Origin: Anthracocystis setariae
Taxonomy: Eukaryota; Basidiomycota; Ustilaginomycetes; Ustilaginales; Ustilaginaceae
Assembly (NCBI GenBank): GCA_928724745.1
Contig: CAKMXJ010000019.1
Location: forward strand, 310,001-374,000
Direction: 5' to 3'
Length of the DNA: 64,000 nt
This document shows, in pieces, positions 21,268-31,518 of this stretch. The position numbers and the translations under genes are program-made. The notes below the pieces were generated by a model. That model was not told where the DNA came from and ran no database searches. It worked only from the letters and a program-made list of their open reading frames with translations. Position 1 is the stretch's first letter; every line of letters starts with the position of its first letter.

Positions 21268-23517
21268 ATTGTAGATTGGAGATGTGTGTGTGAGAGAGTG
21301 AGTGGATGTGATGCGTGGTTTGAGGAGATGCAGCCTGAGGCGTGGATGCGGATGGGATGGATGCAAAAAGGGAGAGTGTGGAACGAGAAAGCGAGGAAGG
21401 GTGCGTGTGAAGGTTTACGAGGGAGAAGGTGTGAGCAAGAAAGCAGGTCGATACCACAACTGACAAGCGTCGTTGATGGCAGTGATGATGGACGATGAGG
21501 GAGAGAAAGAAAGATAGGATGGATGTGAGCTGACGAGTTGAAGTAAAGACGAGAGGCGACGTTGGGGATGGGCAGCAGCAGCAGCAGCAGCAGCGGCGAG
21601 ATACGAGTGGAGTGAGAGCAGCGCTCAGCAGCTGAGCCGTATCCGTCAGGGTCCTATTGGCCAAGCAGAGGGTCAGCCAAGATAGGCAAAGCAGAGTCAC
21701 GCAGTGCAGAGGTCGGCTGAGCAGAGACAGAGAGAGAGAGAGAGCGCGCGCAGAGAGAGCGGTCAAGTTGGCTCGAGCGAGACCAACAAGGAGCGAGAGA
21801 CTATGAATGAATTCAGTCGGGGCTTATCGCTGTAGTTGAGGGCCTGCACCAGTGACCTCCTCATGCGGAAATCCCTTTTTTTTAATCTTTGGTTTTTTGG
21901 TAGCATTTTCGGCGAGGTAGACTGGTGTGCTGCCTGCTGGGATGCGAGTTGGCTGAGTTTGGGATCGGCAAAGCTCAACTCCACACGGATCATCGCGCAT
22001 CCATTTTTGTAATTCACACTGCATTCATTTCAAGTTTGAGGTTACATTCTGTTGTGCGCTGCACTGTTGTTGAACCCTAACAAGCTAGCCGCTCTGCGCT
22101 TTCCGCTTTCGGCTGGTGACGAGTTTGCTGTCTGCAATGAGAAAGGTCACGCAACCTCTACGCCGAACTTTGTCGAGAAGCTCAGGCGTCACCTTGGAAA
22201 GCTCAGGCGTCACTGAATGCAGTACGCTTAATCATTGATATGCTGTCAGAGTGAGCGAGTCAATCAAACATTAATAATAATATTATGCTGTTCAGGGTCG
22301 AGTCCGGGGATCGCTGCTTGTCGATTCATTATGCTGCTCGATCATCCAGTTAGGGGCGCCAATTTCAAGCCAAGCTGCATCTACAGTACTACAGCAATAC
22401 AGTATCAGCTTGCTGCCTGCCTCTATTCTGTACTGTATTTGCGGGTTGCAGTCTATGCGACCAGCTGACGCGGCGATCCCAATCACTTTGCTCCACATTG
22501 GATTCGCTTCGCTCATAACAGAGGAACCCTGAGATCGACAATCGATTCCTCGATCGTTCTCCTCCTCCTCCTCCTCCTCCACAATGAGAGATCTGCTTTC
22601 TACCAACTCGAGTGATACAAATATACTTTTTGGCGGCCTGATTAGCCTTATCTGCAAACAGAAATCCCATCTTGGCTCACAGTCGATCGACAGTCAAGCC
22701 CGTGATGAAGATGAGCACTGTAGATGGAGCTCCAAGATTCGTGATTTCAAGCTCAGATGCGCCACTTGGCTTACAGTTCTACAGTTGACAATGCTGCGCG
22801 CCTTGGTGATCCACTCGATTGCTTGGCAGGACCCATCCACACGGAGACTACAGAAGTCAACTTCCAGGCCGGTCTGCTTCCATAACAAGAACTTTAATTC
22901 CCAACTGTTTGGTGGATGCAGTCCAGTACACTGCAGCAATAGAGTTTTTACATCGTGCGAAAGGGCAGGTCTGACTGAGCGGTTGGATCGAGACCGATGT
23001 GGTAAGATCGGGCTTTGTCTAGCCTGATCGAGCTGGTCAAAAATCTTAGCCGGTCAGAATTGGGCAGAGACCATTGGAAAGCCGGACGAAGCGGGCCAAA
23101 TCCAAGTGGCACTCACACTCTCGAGCGGCTTTCCGGACCAAACACAGTCATTGCCCAGCTCGAGTTCGGTTCGACGGCTCTTTCCAGGTCGGCGATCCTC
23201 TGTTGTTGCATCCGGTCGTGATTCTTGGCTTCTCAACGTTGTCGACGACAGCAGCCCGCAACAAGTTGGTCAAAATGCACCCAGATGGAGTCGAGTCATG
23301 CTTGACTTTGGTAGCTGCTACAGTATAGCGTGCGGTGTTGAGCAGCCCCCGGAGATCCGACTAGATTCACTCAAAGTCTCCAGGACGGGGGTCAAAATGT
23401 CACACAGAGTACAGTGCTCAAGAGAGATTGACTCCTTGGCGTACAATAAGATAGCCAGCGTTGCGGTTGCTTGTAGGATGTGGGGACTGGAGCATCACTT
23501 CGTGCGTCACTTGGCGG

Positions 23518-23522
<5 letters not shown>

Positions 23523-23585
<63 letters not shown>
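23523..23585. repeat. (GA)n microsatellite, about 31 units
   Basis: An uninterrupted purine/pyrimidine strand-asymmetric dinucleotide array, the longest dinucleotide repeat in the window. Confidence 0.97.
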
Positions 23586-23589
<4 letters not shown>

Positions 23590-24598
23590 AGACACCCAGA
23601 CACCGTCAAATGCGGGGGACGAAGGATTCAACGAGCAGCGTGTGAAAGCTCGCAATGCCTGTGACAGGTGGTGGATCGGGAATGGCCATAACGCGTTTTG
23701 CTACCGCCCAGAAAAGAAGCAAAGTTGCCCGATCTTGAGAGTGTGTGGGGGGGGGGGTTGCAATTTCGAAAGCTTCTTACCTTGCGAAACCGAGGCCCCG
23801 AGATACGACGAAGACACTACTGCTGAGATGGGTCCAAAACCCAACTCTCAGATCCACCAGATGGTTCGATATCAGGCTATGAGGTAGCAATTTGACTTTG
23901 ACATCCGAGGCGGGCCTGGGTCAAAGAGACAGCCTCATTCTCAGCGCAGCGTTACGGAGAAGCACAAAAGGCTTTCAGACTCGATCGTAGAAGAAGCTCC
24001 TCATTCCAAACGATGGACACAAAGCCAAGCTGGCGATGATGATGATGATGATGATGGTAAGGATGATGCAGTGATGCAGTGATGCAGTGACGAAGGTTCG
24101 GTTCGATCAAGGTGAGAGTAGAGACGTTGATCCGATCCGAGACCAAGGCGTAGGCACAGGCGTATGTTGGAGTGAGCAAATCATCAGCGCCGCCTTTCAG
24201 CGCTCTCGCCGGTTCCATGGTGAACACTTTTACCGAACCAGCCAAACAACAAACCAATTTGAATTGCAATGCGTTACACGGCCAATTGACTCGTTCTTTT
24301 GAACTGTAGAGGGCCTTGAAATCAACGAGTGTGAGACAGTGAAAAACAGAACAGTACAGTACAGTTCTGTAATGACGCTCTCGTCGGGGCCCCTCTGCGG
24401 TGCAAGGAGAAGTAATTCTCAAAAGAGCGGGGCCGACCAACGAGGAAGTGCCTGCAGCACAGGAAAGAGAGGCGAGAAAGTGAGAGAACCGAGAGGAGGG
24501 GAGAGGAGAGGAGAGGAGAGACGGTGCACTGTCGCCCCCCTTCTCTCTTGTTTTTTTTTCGGACTGTCATCTCTGTGTGGGCTCCGCGTCGCTCCACC

Positions 24599-24620
24599 TT
24601 TTTTTTTTTTTTTTTTTTTT
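24599..24620. repeat. Poly(T) run
   Basis: 22 consecutive T, followed by further T-runs to about 24640; upstream of the carrier gene. Confidence 0.9.
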
Positions 24621-25100
24621 GGTTTTTTTTTTGGTTTTTGGCAGGCAGCCGAATTCATCCGGTACAGGCACTGATTCCTTCCGTAGACCGAATTTGAGAG
24701 CCAGGGAGCGCTCTACTCTGCCGGACTCACGCTCGCCTTTGCAACGCTTCAACCGGCTATTCCTCCCAAACCCCCGCTCCCATGCAGCTTCAGCATCAGT
24801 CGAACCGCTTGCCAGCGTCTGCCTGCACGTTTTGCTCTTAAAGATCGACCGACCCCTTCTCCGCGCTCAACTTCCGGTCGCACGATCATTCCCGTCTGTT
24901 TCTTTTCCTCCTCTCTCTCTCTCTCACTCGCCTCCATCTCTCTTCACTCGCCTGCATCTTGTTGGAACACGCACGGATTCAAGCATAGACTGTCTCATCA
25001 ACCACCGCTCACCGCCAACCGATTCAACGCAGGAAACAAGCATTCAACTCGCCTCTTCGATCCCAAACCGTAACAGCGTCAGACGTACATTTCGAAAACG

Positions 25101-26186
25101 ATGGCCAAGAACTCGAACGACAAGACCAAGGTGGCTCCGTCCACCCACCTGATTGCCGGTGGTATTGCAGGTTTTGCCGAAGCATGTACCTGTCACCGTA
25201 AGTATCCACAGGTATGGTGACCAAGCACATGTGCCAGTTTGTGTGGCCATGCATGGAATAGGCAGCTAACGCGTTGTGTTACCCTTGTCACCCTTGTCAT
25301 GTTGTTGTACGAAACAGCTCTGGACACGATCAAGGTGCGAATGCAACTTTCGCGCCGAGGAAGAGGAAATGCCGAGAAGCCGCGCGGATTTATCGCTACA
25401 GGTGCACACATCATTAAGCGTGAGACGCCTCTTGGTCTGTACAAGGGTCTCGGTGCGGTGGTGGCAGGTATCGTGCCCAAGATGGCGATCCGCTTCATGA
25501 GTTTCGAGCAGTACAAGGCGCTGCTGGCCGACAAGGATACGGGCAAGACGTCGTCACGCGGTATCTTCCTAGCCGGTCTTGGAGCGGGTACTACCGAGGC
25601 CGTGGCCGTGGTCAACCCGATGGAGGTGGTCAAGATCCGTCTGCAAGCACAGCAGCATTCTCTCGCTGATCCTCTGGAAGTACCGCGCTACAGGAATGCC
25701 GCACATGCTCTGTACACCATCATTCGCGAGGAAGGATTCATGACACTTTACCGTGGTGTTGCGCTCACGGCTGCGCGACAGGCGACCAACCAGGCTGCCA
25801 ATTTCACCGCATACCAGGAGCTCAAGGGTGCTGCGCAAAGGTACCACGGTACAACCGAGCTTCCGTCGTACGAGACTGCCGTGATTGGATTGATCTCGGG
25901 TGCACTGGGACCTTTCTCGAACGCGCCCATCGACACGATCAAGACGCGCATCCAGCGAGCTTCCAAGATCGAAGGCGAGACGGCCATCAGCCGTGTGGTC
26001 AAGGTTGCCAAGGACATGTTTGCACAGGAAGGTGCAAGTGCTTTCTGGAAGGGTATCACACCTCGTGTCGCTCGTGTTGCACCCGGTCAGGCTGTGGTGT
26101 TCACCATCTACGAAAAGGTCAAGGGTTACATTGAGGCTGCCAAGAGCGGAGACTTCCAACTGACCGACACTCGCTCTGACGAGTAA
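25101..26186 (+). CDS. SFC1: Mitochondrial succinate-fumarate carrier, two exons
   Basis: Exons are 25101-25197 and 25318-26186, giving 321 residues. The 120-nt intron (25198-25317) begins GTAAGT, contains CTAAC at 25266-25270 and ends ACAG. Splicing completes the first carrier signature, PLDTIKVR. Three mitochondrial carrier repeats follow, with signatures PLDTIK, PMEVVKIR and PIDTIKTR. The segments YKGLGAVVAGIVPKMAIRF and LTAARQATNQAANF are specific to the Acr1/Sfc1 branch. The inner-membrane protein exchanges cytosolic succinate for mitochondrial fumarate, linking the glyoxylate cycle and gluconeogenesis on C2 compounds. Exon 1 encodes the first transmembrane helix (HLIAGGIAGFAEACTC). The alternative would be another C4-dicarboxylate carrier, which is less likely. 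Confidence 0.92.
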
Positions 26187-26755
26187 AAGTGTTGTGCAAG
26201 CGAGAAGCCAAATCCAGCCATTCATCGCGTCACTCGATGCCGTCGGTACTCGGGCAATGCGGCTAGGCCTGGAAGTCGGACTGTTTCGTAGGCAGTGGAC
26301 GCTGCCATACGTGAACCATTCTAATCTTATCGTATCTATCTATCGCAATGGAGCGTGTTCCAAGAGATCTGATTCATGGCATGGCGTGGTCATGGATCGT
26401 GTTTCGGTTTGCATTCGCGGCAATCACATGCATGTTGCAGCGCGGGGCAAGGCTGCGATCGGATCGAAGAATTTCTTGTGAAGATCGGGGAATCGATCGA
26501 TGGGGGTTCAGATCTCGAAGAATTGGCTCCGATTGAGCGGTACGGTACAGCCTTAGTAGTAGTGCGCACATACTGTAGTCTGCGAACAAGAGCGTCAACT
26601 CGACAGGTCTGCTGTATCCTCCTACTCAAGTTGGGTGCAAGGGGCGTGCATCAAGCATTCCATCATGGTGATTGAACATTCGAAAAGACAGTTGACAACT
26701 GCAAAACGAAACTCGCGGCGCGCGTCTGCTATGTGCCGTTCATTTCGGCTCACAC

Positions 26756-26800
26756 TGCACGCTGGTGCACGCTGGTGCACGCTGTACACGCTGGTGCACG
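26756..26800. repeat. Short tandem repeat, unit TGCACGCTGG
   Basis: About four imperfect copies of a 10-bp unit. Confidence 0.8.
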
Positions 26801-26818
26801 AACCCCCTCTTTTTTTGT

Positions 26819-26820
26819 CG

Positions 26821-26851
<31 letters not shown>
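26819..26851. repeat. (GCTT)8 microsatellite
   Basis: About eight tandem GCTT units in the region upstream of the RRM protein gene. Confidence 0.95.
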
Positions 26852-27506
26852 GCGCCTCTGTGCTGGCTTTTGGCTTTTGGCTGTCGAGCTGTTGCGCGCC
26901 GGTGCCACACCTCGGACAGTGCACTGCTACGCGCTGCAACCCCAATGTCCGCTATCAAACCCTCCCTTTCTTCCTCCGTCCTTCTATCCCTCTCTCTCTT
27001 CTCTCTCTCACACACACACACGCTCTTCCTTTCCTTTGACACTTTTCTTGTTCTTTCATATCATCGTCGTTTCTCACTTTCTACCTTCCGGACATCTTCT
27101 CTCTTCCTCTTCCTTGCTTTCTTGGCCAGTCGTGTCACTGCTTCTGCTTTGCTTTTCGAGTTGCTCAGCTTGTCTGCAGCGCATCTTATTCCAGGCTCAG
27201 CGGCGCCATTTGGACCAATCCTTTCGCGAGACGGCTTTTCTTCATTCTTGCTCCGTCACTTTCTTCGGCCTTTCGATTGTATCCGTATACCGTCCGTTTT
27301 CCGTTTCGAGATCGCCAACTCATTGGAGGATACTCTGCTTAGCCTTCCCACCTTCCGCGGCTTGCTCAGCATTGCTTCCGTATACGGTTCACGCTCTCTG
27401 AAGCAACAGTACTTGACAGTGCAGCTCGAACAGGCGTCAGACATAGTTTGCGCTCGGGTCATCAACTACTTTCGCACCAACCTTGCTCTCTTCCTCTTCC
27501 ACCACC

Positions 27507-29684
27507 ATGCAGCAAGACAACTCTCTTTCTGCACCCAATACTTTTGCCTCCAACGGGTTTCCCGCTCCCACACAACCCAGCGCTACTGCTACTGCTTCTG
27601 CTTCTGCTTCCGGCTTCCCGATTGACTCGCTCCAGATGATGAAGCGCGCCCCTTCCCAATCGTACGACGCACACGCTTCTCTCGGTCACCTCTCCTCCAA
27701 CATCCCCAACCCACACATGTCGGACGCTGGCACCAAAAAGGCGCGCTTCGTCTCCGAGGGCAACCTACCCAGCCTCGCTCACCACAATTTTGCTAATGCT
27801 GCCTCCGCCTCCGCCTCTGCTTCGGGCTCTGCCTCCGCTTCCGGTTCTGGCTCCGGTGTCCTTGGCGGCTTTCCTGCAACTGTAAGCGCTTCTCAACTGG
27901 GTCAAGCCCCCTTCCTGCCAAACGGTGCCCCACCTCAGCCCCAGCCATTCGCTGGCGTAGGCGGTCTGCAGCCTCCAGGCAACGGTACCAACGGAACCCG
28001 CTCCTTCTCGGCCAACCTCGGCCATGCTAATCTCCTCGGCGCTCAAAACGCTCCCAACTTTGATGTGGCAGCAGCTTCTCCCGCCTTCATCATGCCGAAT
28101 GCTGCAGCGCTCAACTCGGCAACCGCCATGTTCCCCAACTTTCCCGCCAACTTTGCCAATTCGGGCGGCTTTGTACCCAACATGGGCGTCATGCCCGCCA
28201 TGCCCCGTCATGTCAACCCCAGCAACCGAACCGTCTACGTCGGCAACTTGCCCGCCGAGGCCTCTGTCGATGAACTGCTCAATCTCGTCAAGTTTGGTCC
28301 CATCGACAATGTGCGCATCCTGCCCGAAAGGAACTGCGCCTTCATCTCTTTCCTCGACGGCGCCACGGCAACCGCTTTCCACGCCGATGCCTGCGTTAAA
28401 AAGGTGTCTCTTCACAACCAGGAGCTCAAGATCGGCTGGGGTAAGCCCTCGCAGCCTCATCCGGGCGTCTTGATGGCGGTGCAGCAAAACCAAGCTTCTC
28501 GCAATGTCTACGTTGGACAGCTGGACGAAAGTGCATCGGAGCAGTCTCTGCGTGATGACCTTTCGCGCTTCGGACCCATCGATCAGGTCAAGATTGTTCG
28601 CGACAAGAACATCGGTTTCATCCACTTTCTGTCGATCCAGACCGCCATGAAGGTGGTGGCGACGTTGCCCACCGAGCCAGCATGGGCGGGCAAGCGTGTG
28701 AGCTATGGCAAGGATCGATGTGCTTACGTGCCCAAGAGCCAACAGCAGAACCAGGCGCACAACAACCAGGCTGCTGCCATGGGGTTGGCAGCGGCGGCTT
28801 CGCTTGGATATCCTACGACCGCTTTTGCTGGAACCAACAACTTTGGTGCGCAAGCCGCGCCGAATGCACCAGAGAACGGCCGTTCGCCGGGTAGCTCGGT
28901 GTTTGGCGCTACGGCTGCCATGATGGGCGCCAACGTGGCGGCACTGGAGCAGCTGGGCAATCGAACCGTCTACCTTGGAAACATCCACCCTGAAACGACG
29001 ACGGCCGAGATCTGCAACCACATTCGTGGCGGCATCTTGCAAAACATCCGATTCATCCCAGAAAAGCATATTGCGTTTGTCACCTTTGTGGATCCGAACG
29101 CAGCGCTGGCGTTCTACCACTTGGCGTCGTACTCTGGAATCATGATCCACAACCGCAGGCTCAAGATTGGATGGGGCAAGCACTCGGGACCGTTGAGTCC
29201 TGCGATTCAATTTGCAGTGCAGGCGGGTGGGTCGCGCAACGTGTACATTGGCAACATTGACGATCCGGACGTGTTGACGGAAGAAAAGATCCGCTCCGAC
29301 TTTTCGCAGTACGGAGAGATCGAGACGGTGAACAGCCTGCGCGAAAAGAACTGCGCGTTTGCCAACTTTACCAACATCCAGTCGGCGATCAAGTGCATCG
29401 AAGGGATGAAGAGTCACCCTGACTACCAGAACGTCAAAATCTCGTACGGCAAGGATCGATGCGGTAATCCACCGCGCAGTCTGGCCAACGCAGGCAGTGG
29501 CGGCGAAAGCAAGTTGAGCGGATCGGTGTCTCCGAATGCATCAGGTATGCTGAACCAGGGTGACGATACCATGGTAACGGCAAGCGAGTCGGTGCAGGAG
29601 TTGAGCACGATTGGAGGTGATGCGAGCACAAGCACGCCAGCAGCAGCAGCGACGGGAGCATCAGACGACAAAGCGATGGAATAG
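27507..29684 (+). CDS. MRN1: Four-RRM RNA-binding protein, Mrn1/Nrd1 type
   Basis: This 725-residue protein has an Ala/Ser/Gly-rich N-terminal 235 residues, including an AS-repeat tract near 95-115. Four RNA recognition motifs follow, at about 241-310 (RTVYVGNLP), 332-400 (RNVYVGQLD), 486-555 (RTVYLGNIH) and 577-650 (RNVYIGNID). Each RRM ends with a conserved KIGWGK or SYGKDRC segment, a pattern typical of yeast Mrn1 and fission yeast Nrd1, which bind mRNAs and repress differentiation genes. The ATG at 27507 is the first in frame after a pyrimidine-rich leader. The long leader suggests translational or transcriptional regulation, but nothing specific was identified. Single exon. The tail is Ser/Thr/Ala-rich. 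Confidence 0.85.
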   Translation: MQQDNSLSAPNTFASNGFPAPTQPSATATASASASGFPIDSLQMMKRAPSQSYDAHASLGHLSSNIPNPHMSDAGTKKARFVSEGNLPSLAHHNFANAASASASASGSASASGSGSGVLGGFPATVSASQLGQAPFLPNGAPPQPQPFAGVGGLQPPGNGTNGTRSFSANLGHANLLGAQNAPNFDVAAASPAFIMPNAAALNSATAMFPNFPANFANSGGFVPNMGVMPAMPRHVNPSNRTVYVGNLPAEASVDELLNLVKFGPIDNVRILPERNCAFISFLDGATATAFHADACVKKVSLHNQELKIGWGKPSQPHPGVLMAVQQNQASRNVYVGQLDESASEQSLRDDLSRFGPIDQVKIVRDKNIGFIHFLSIQTAMKVVATLPTEPAWAGKRVSYGKDRCAYVPKSQQQNQAHNNQAAAMGLAAAASLGYPTTAFAGTNNFGAQAAPNAPENGRSPGSSVFGATAAMMGANVAALEQLGNRTVYLGNIHPETTTAEICNHIRGGILQNIRFIPEKHIAFVTFVDPNAALAFYHLASYSGIMIHNRRLKIGWGKHSGPLSPAIQFAVQAGGSRNVYIGNIDDPDVLTEEKIRSDFSQYGEIETVNSLREKNCAFANFTNIQSAIKCIEGMKSHPDYQNVKISYGKDRCGNPPRSLANAGSGGESKLSGSVSPNASGMLNQGDDTMVTASESVQELSTIGGDASTSTPAAAATGASDDKAME

Positions 29685-30396
29685 AGGGAGGAGGAGAATC
29701 AGTCTCGTATCATCAGCGATAGACGCACGAGTGGCTGACGAGTCGGAAGCGGAGCTTGGGTGTCACGATCCCTTTTCCAGACGGTCTGGAGGACTCTAGA
29801 GTCCAAAAAACTAAGTGAGCTGGCCCTTTTCAACGATACCTTGTGCTAGACAACTAGCAAATCTGGCCAACCTGTTTTCTATATCTTTCGAACTCATTCA
29901 TATTCGTATTCATGCCGATGCAACGCTACCTCGACCACCCGGTTGGAAGATGCGGAGCGAGTCTGTGATTGTGAGGAGAGGGGGAGGAGGGGGGGCGGAA
30001 ATATAGAATGGCTTTTGTACAAGTCAAGTTGGAGCTCTGTATGGATGCGCGATTGAGGGTAGTGAGTGAGGTGAGAGAGGATGGTGCTACGTGGCCCAAC
30101 GGGATCAGGAATATGAGAGAATACAAACCAAATTGAATACTTTGATGATAGCGATTTCAAGCCTAATCTTGAATTGAGAAATACATACGAATGAGTGGCC
30201 CCTTTCACTTTGTTTGTATTGGTGGCTTGTTTGCACGCTAGGTACTGTACTGTAATGGCAAGGAGATGAATCCAGTCCAAGTGGATTAACAATAATTTGA
30301 ATTCAGCATTTTCTCCAGATCTAGAAGAAATCAATCACAACACTACAGTAATTGTTGACTCTGTGAAAACCAAAAAAGCGACCCTCTTTTCTCGTA

Positions 30397-30427
<31 letters not shown>

Positions 30428-31518
30428 CTTTTCTTTTGGTTTTGGTTGCGGTGGACTGTATGTAGCCCGATTGGCTGGCTTGTAGTAAAGCACAGCACAG
30501 CACACGCCAGAGAGGAAGAAGAAAAAGAAGAAGAATGTGGAATGCACCCACAGAAGGCGTTCGGAAAAATTCCACGGAAAGCGCAGCTTGGCAGCGGCCA
30601 GCGACATTTTGACACACGCAGCACGCGCCCGCTCTCACACATTCGTTTGGCAACTCAGACTCAGACTCAGACTCGGTCGATATGTGCGTGTGGGTCAGAG
30701 TGGCTGTCGTCGTGGGAATGCGAATGGGTGTGAGTAGGAAGATGTGGCTCGGTTGCTCGCAAGAAGACACACTACACTACACTACACTTTTTTTATTTTT
30801 TTTTTTTTTGGCAGCAATCGTGGATTTGTTGCGATTCGCCAAATAATAATAAAATAATAATAATTGTGATTGTGACGAATGGATGCCATCGTTCTTCTCA
30901 TTGTTCATCCTCATCCTCAACTATTCCGTTTGCCCTTTTCCTTTTCTTCATCCCTCACCATCATCATCATCATCATCATCATCATCACTCTCGTATAGGG
31001 CTGTTTTCTCTCCCCCCTATCTTCTCTCTCCATCGCCGCCCATTTGCCACGCTTCCATCCCACTCGACAAATCGCCTCTCGAACGTCCACTTTGTTGCAG
31101 GCTCAGCGTGCGATCAAGCTGACCCCGACATCTTCATCGTATCGATCGCCCTCCGACATTCCCAGCTGCAACAGCCAGCCACCAACGTTTGCTAAGCTCC
31201 ACTCGCTACGACAAAGTATCTCTTGGCAAACTCTCAACCCATCCTCTCATACCATCGTCGAGTCGACATCATCCCCCTCCTCCTCCTCCTCGTGGTAGAT
31301 TGATATACACGACGTGACGCCTCCTGCCTCTCTGCACCTTTTCCAAGCGCTCTGAATCGCATTGCATTGCATTGCATCGCATCGCATCGTCTCGCTCTCT
31401 CTTGTCCGCTCCCTAGACACGAGATCAGTGCCCATCGACGATCGACTGCACGCTCTCTCTGCCTTTCCGCTCTCTTCTCCTGGCTTCACTGACACACACA
31501 CACCGCATACACCCAATC
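29685..31518. other. Intergenic and leader region before KAP104
   Basis: 1834 bp with no supportable gene. It holds a GTACTGTACTG repeat (30242-30252), a run of about 28 T with one C-rich end (30399-30427), CAT repeats (about 30960-30985), and a CT-rich leader with ATTGC repeats (about 31360-31385) before the ATG at 31519. Confidence 0.4.
30399..30427. repeat. Poly(T) run
   Basis: About 29 consecutive T. Confidence 0.9.

Larger units (their letters stand above)
21268..25100. other. 3.8 kb gene-poor divergent intergenic region
   Basis: This region lies between the divergent subtilisin and succinate-fumarate carrier genes. It contains a CAG run (about 21573-21593), a CCT-type run near 22560-22580, a (GA)n of about 60 bp, a GGAGA pentamer run near 24494-24520, GAT repeats (24034-24057) and a 22-T run. 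Open frames here are short or low-complexity and none resembles a protein family. No tRNA was recognised. Long 5' leaders or an unspliced non-coding RNA cannot be excluded. Confidence 0.4.
26187..27506. other. Intergenic and leader region before the RRM protein
   Basis: 1320 bp with no supportable gene. From about 26980 to the ATG at 27507 the plus strand is strongly CT-rich, like a long pyrimidine-rich 5' leader. Two tandem repeats lie at 26756-26851. Confidence 0.4.

Noticed and set aside
19993..21498. A 501-codon plus-strand frame opposite the subtilisin
   Set aside because: Shadow of the protease gene, whose catalytic triad, propeptide and signal peptide are clear on the minus strand.
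22584..23645. Open frames of about 147 and 179 codons in the 3.8 kb gap
   Set aside because: No family resemblance, irregular composition, and one runs through the GA microsatellite (RERERE...).
27765..29417. A 550-codon minus-strand frame opposite the RRM gene
   Set aside because: Shadow frame; four RRMs on the plus strand explain the region.
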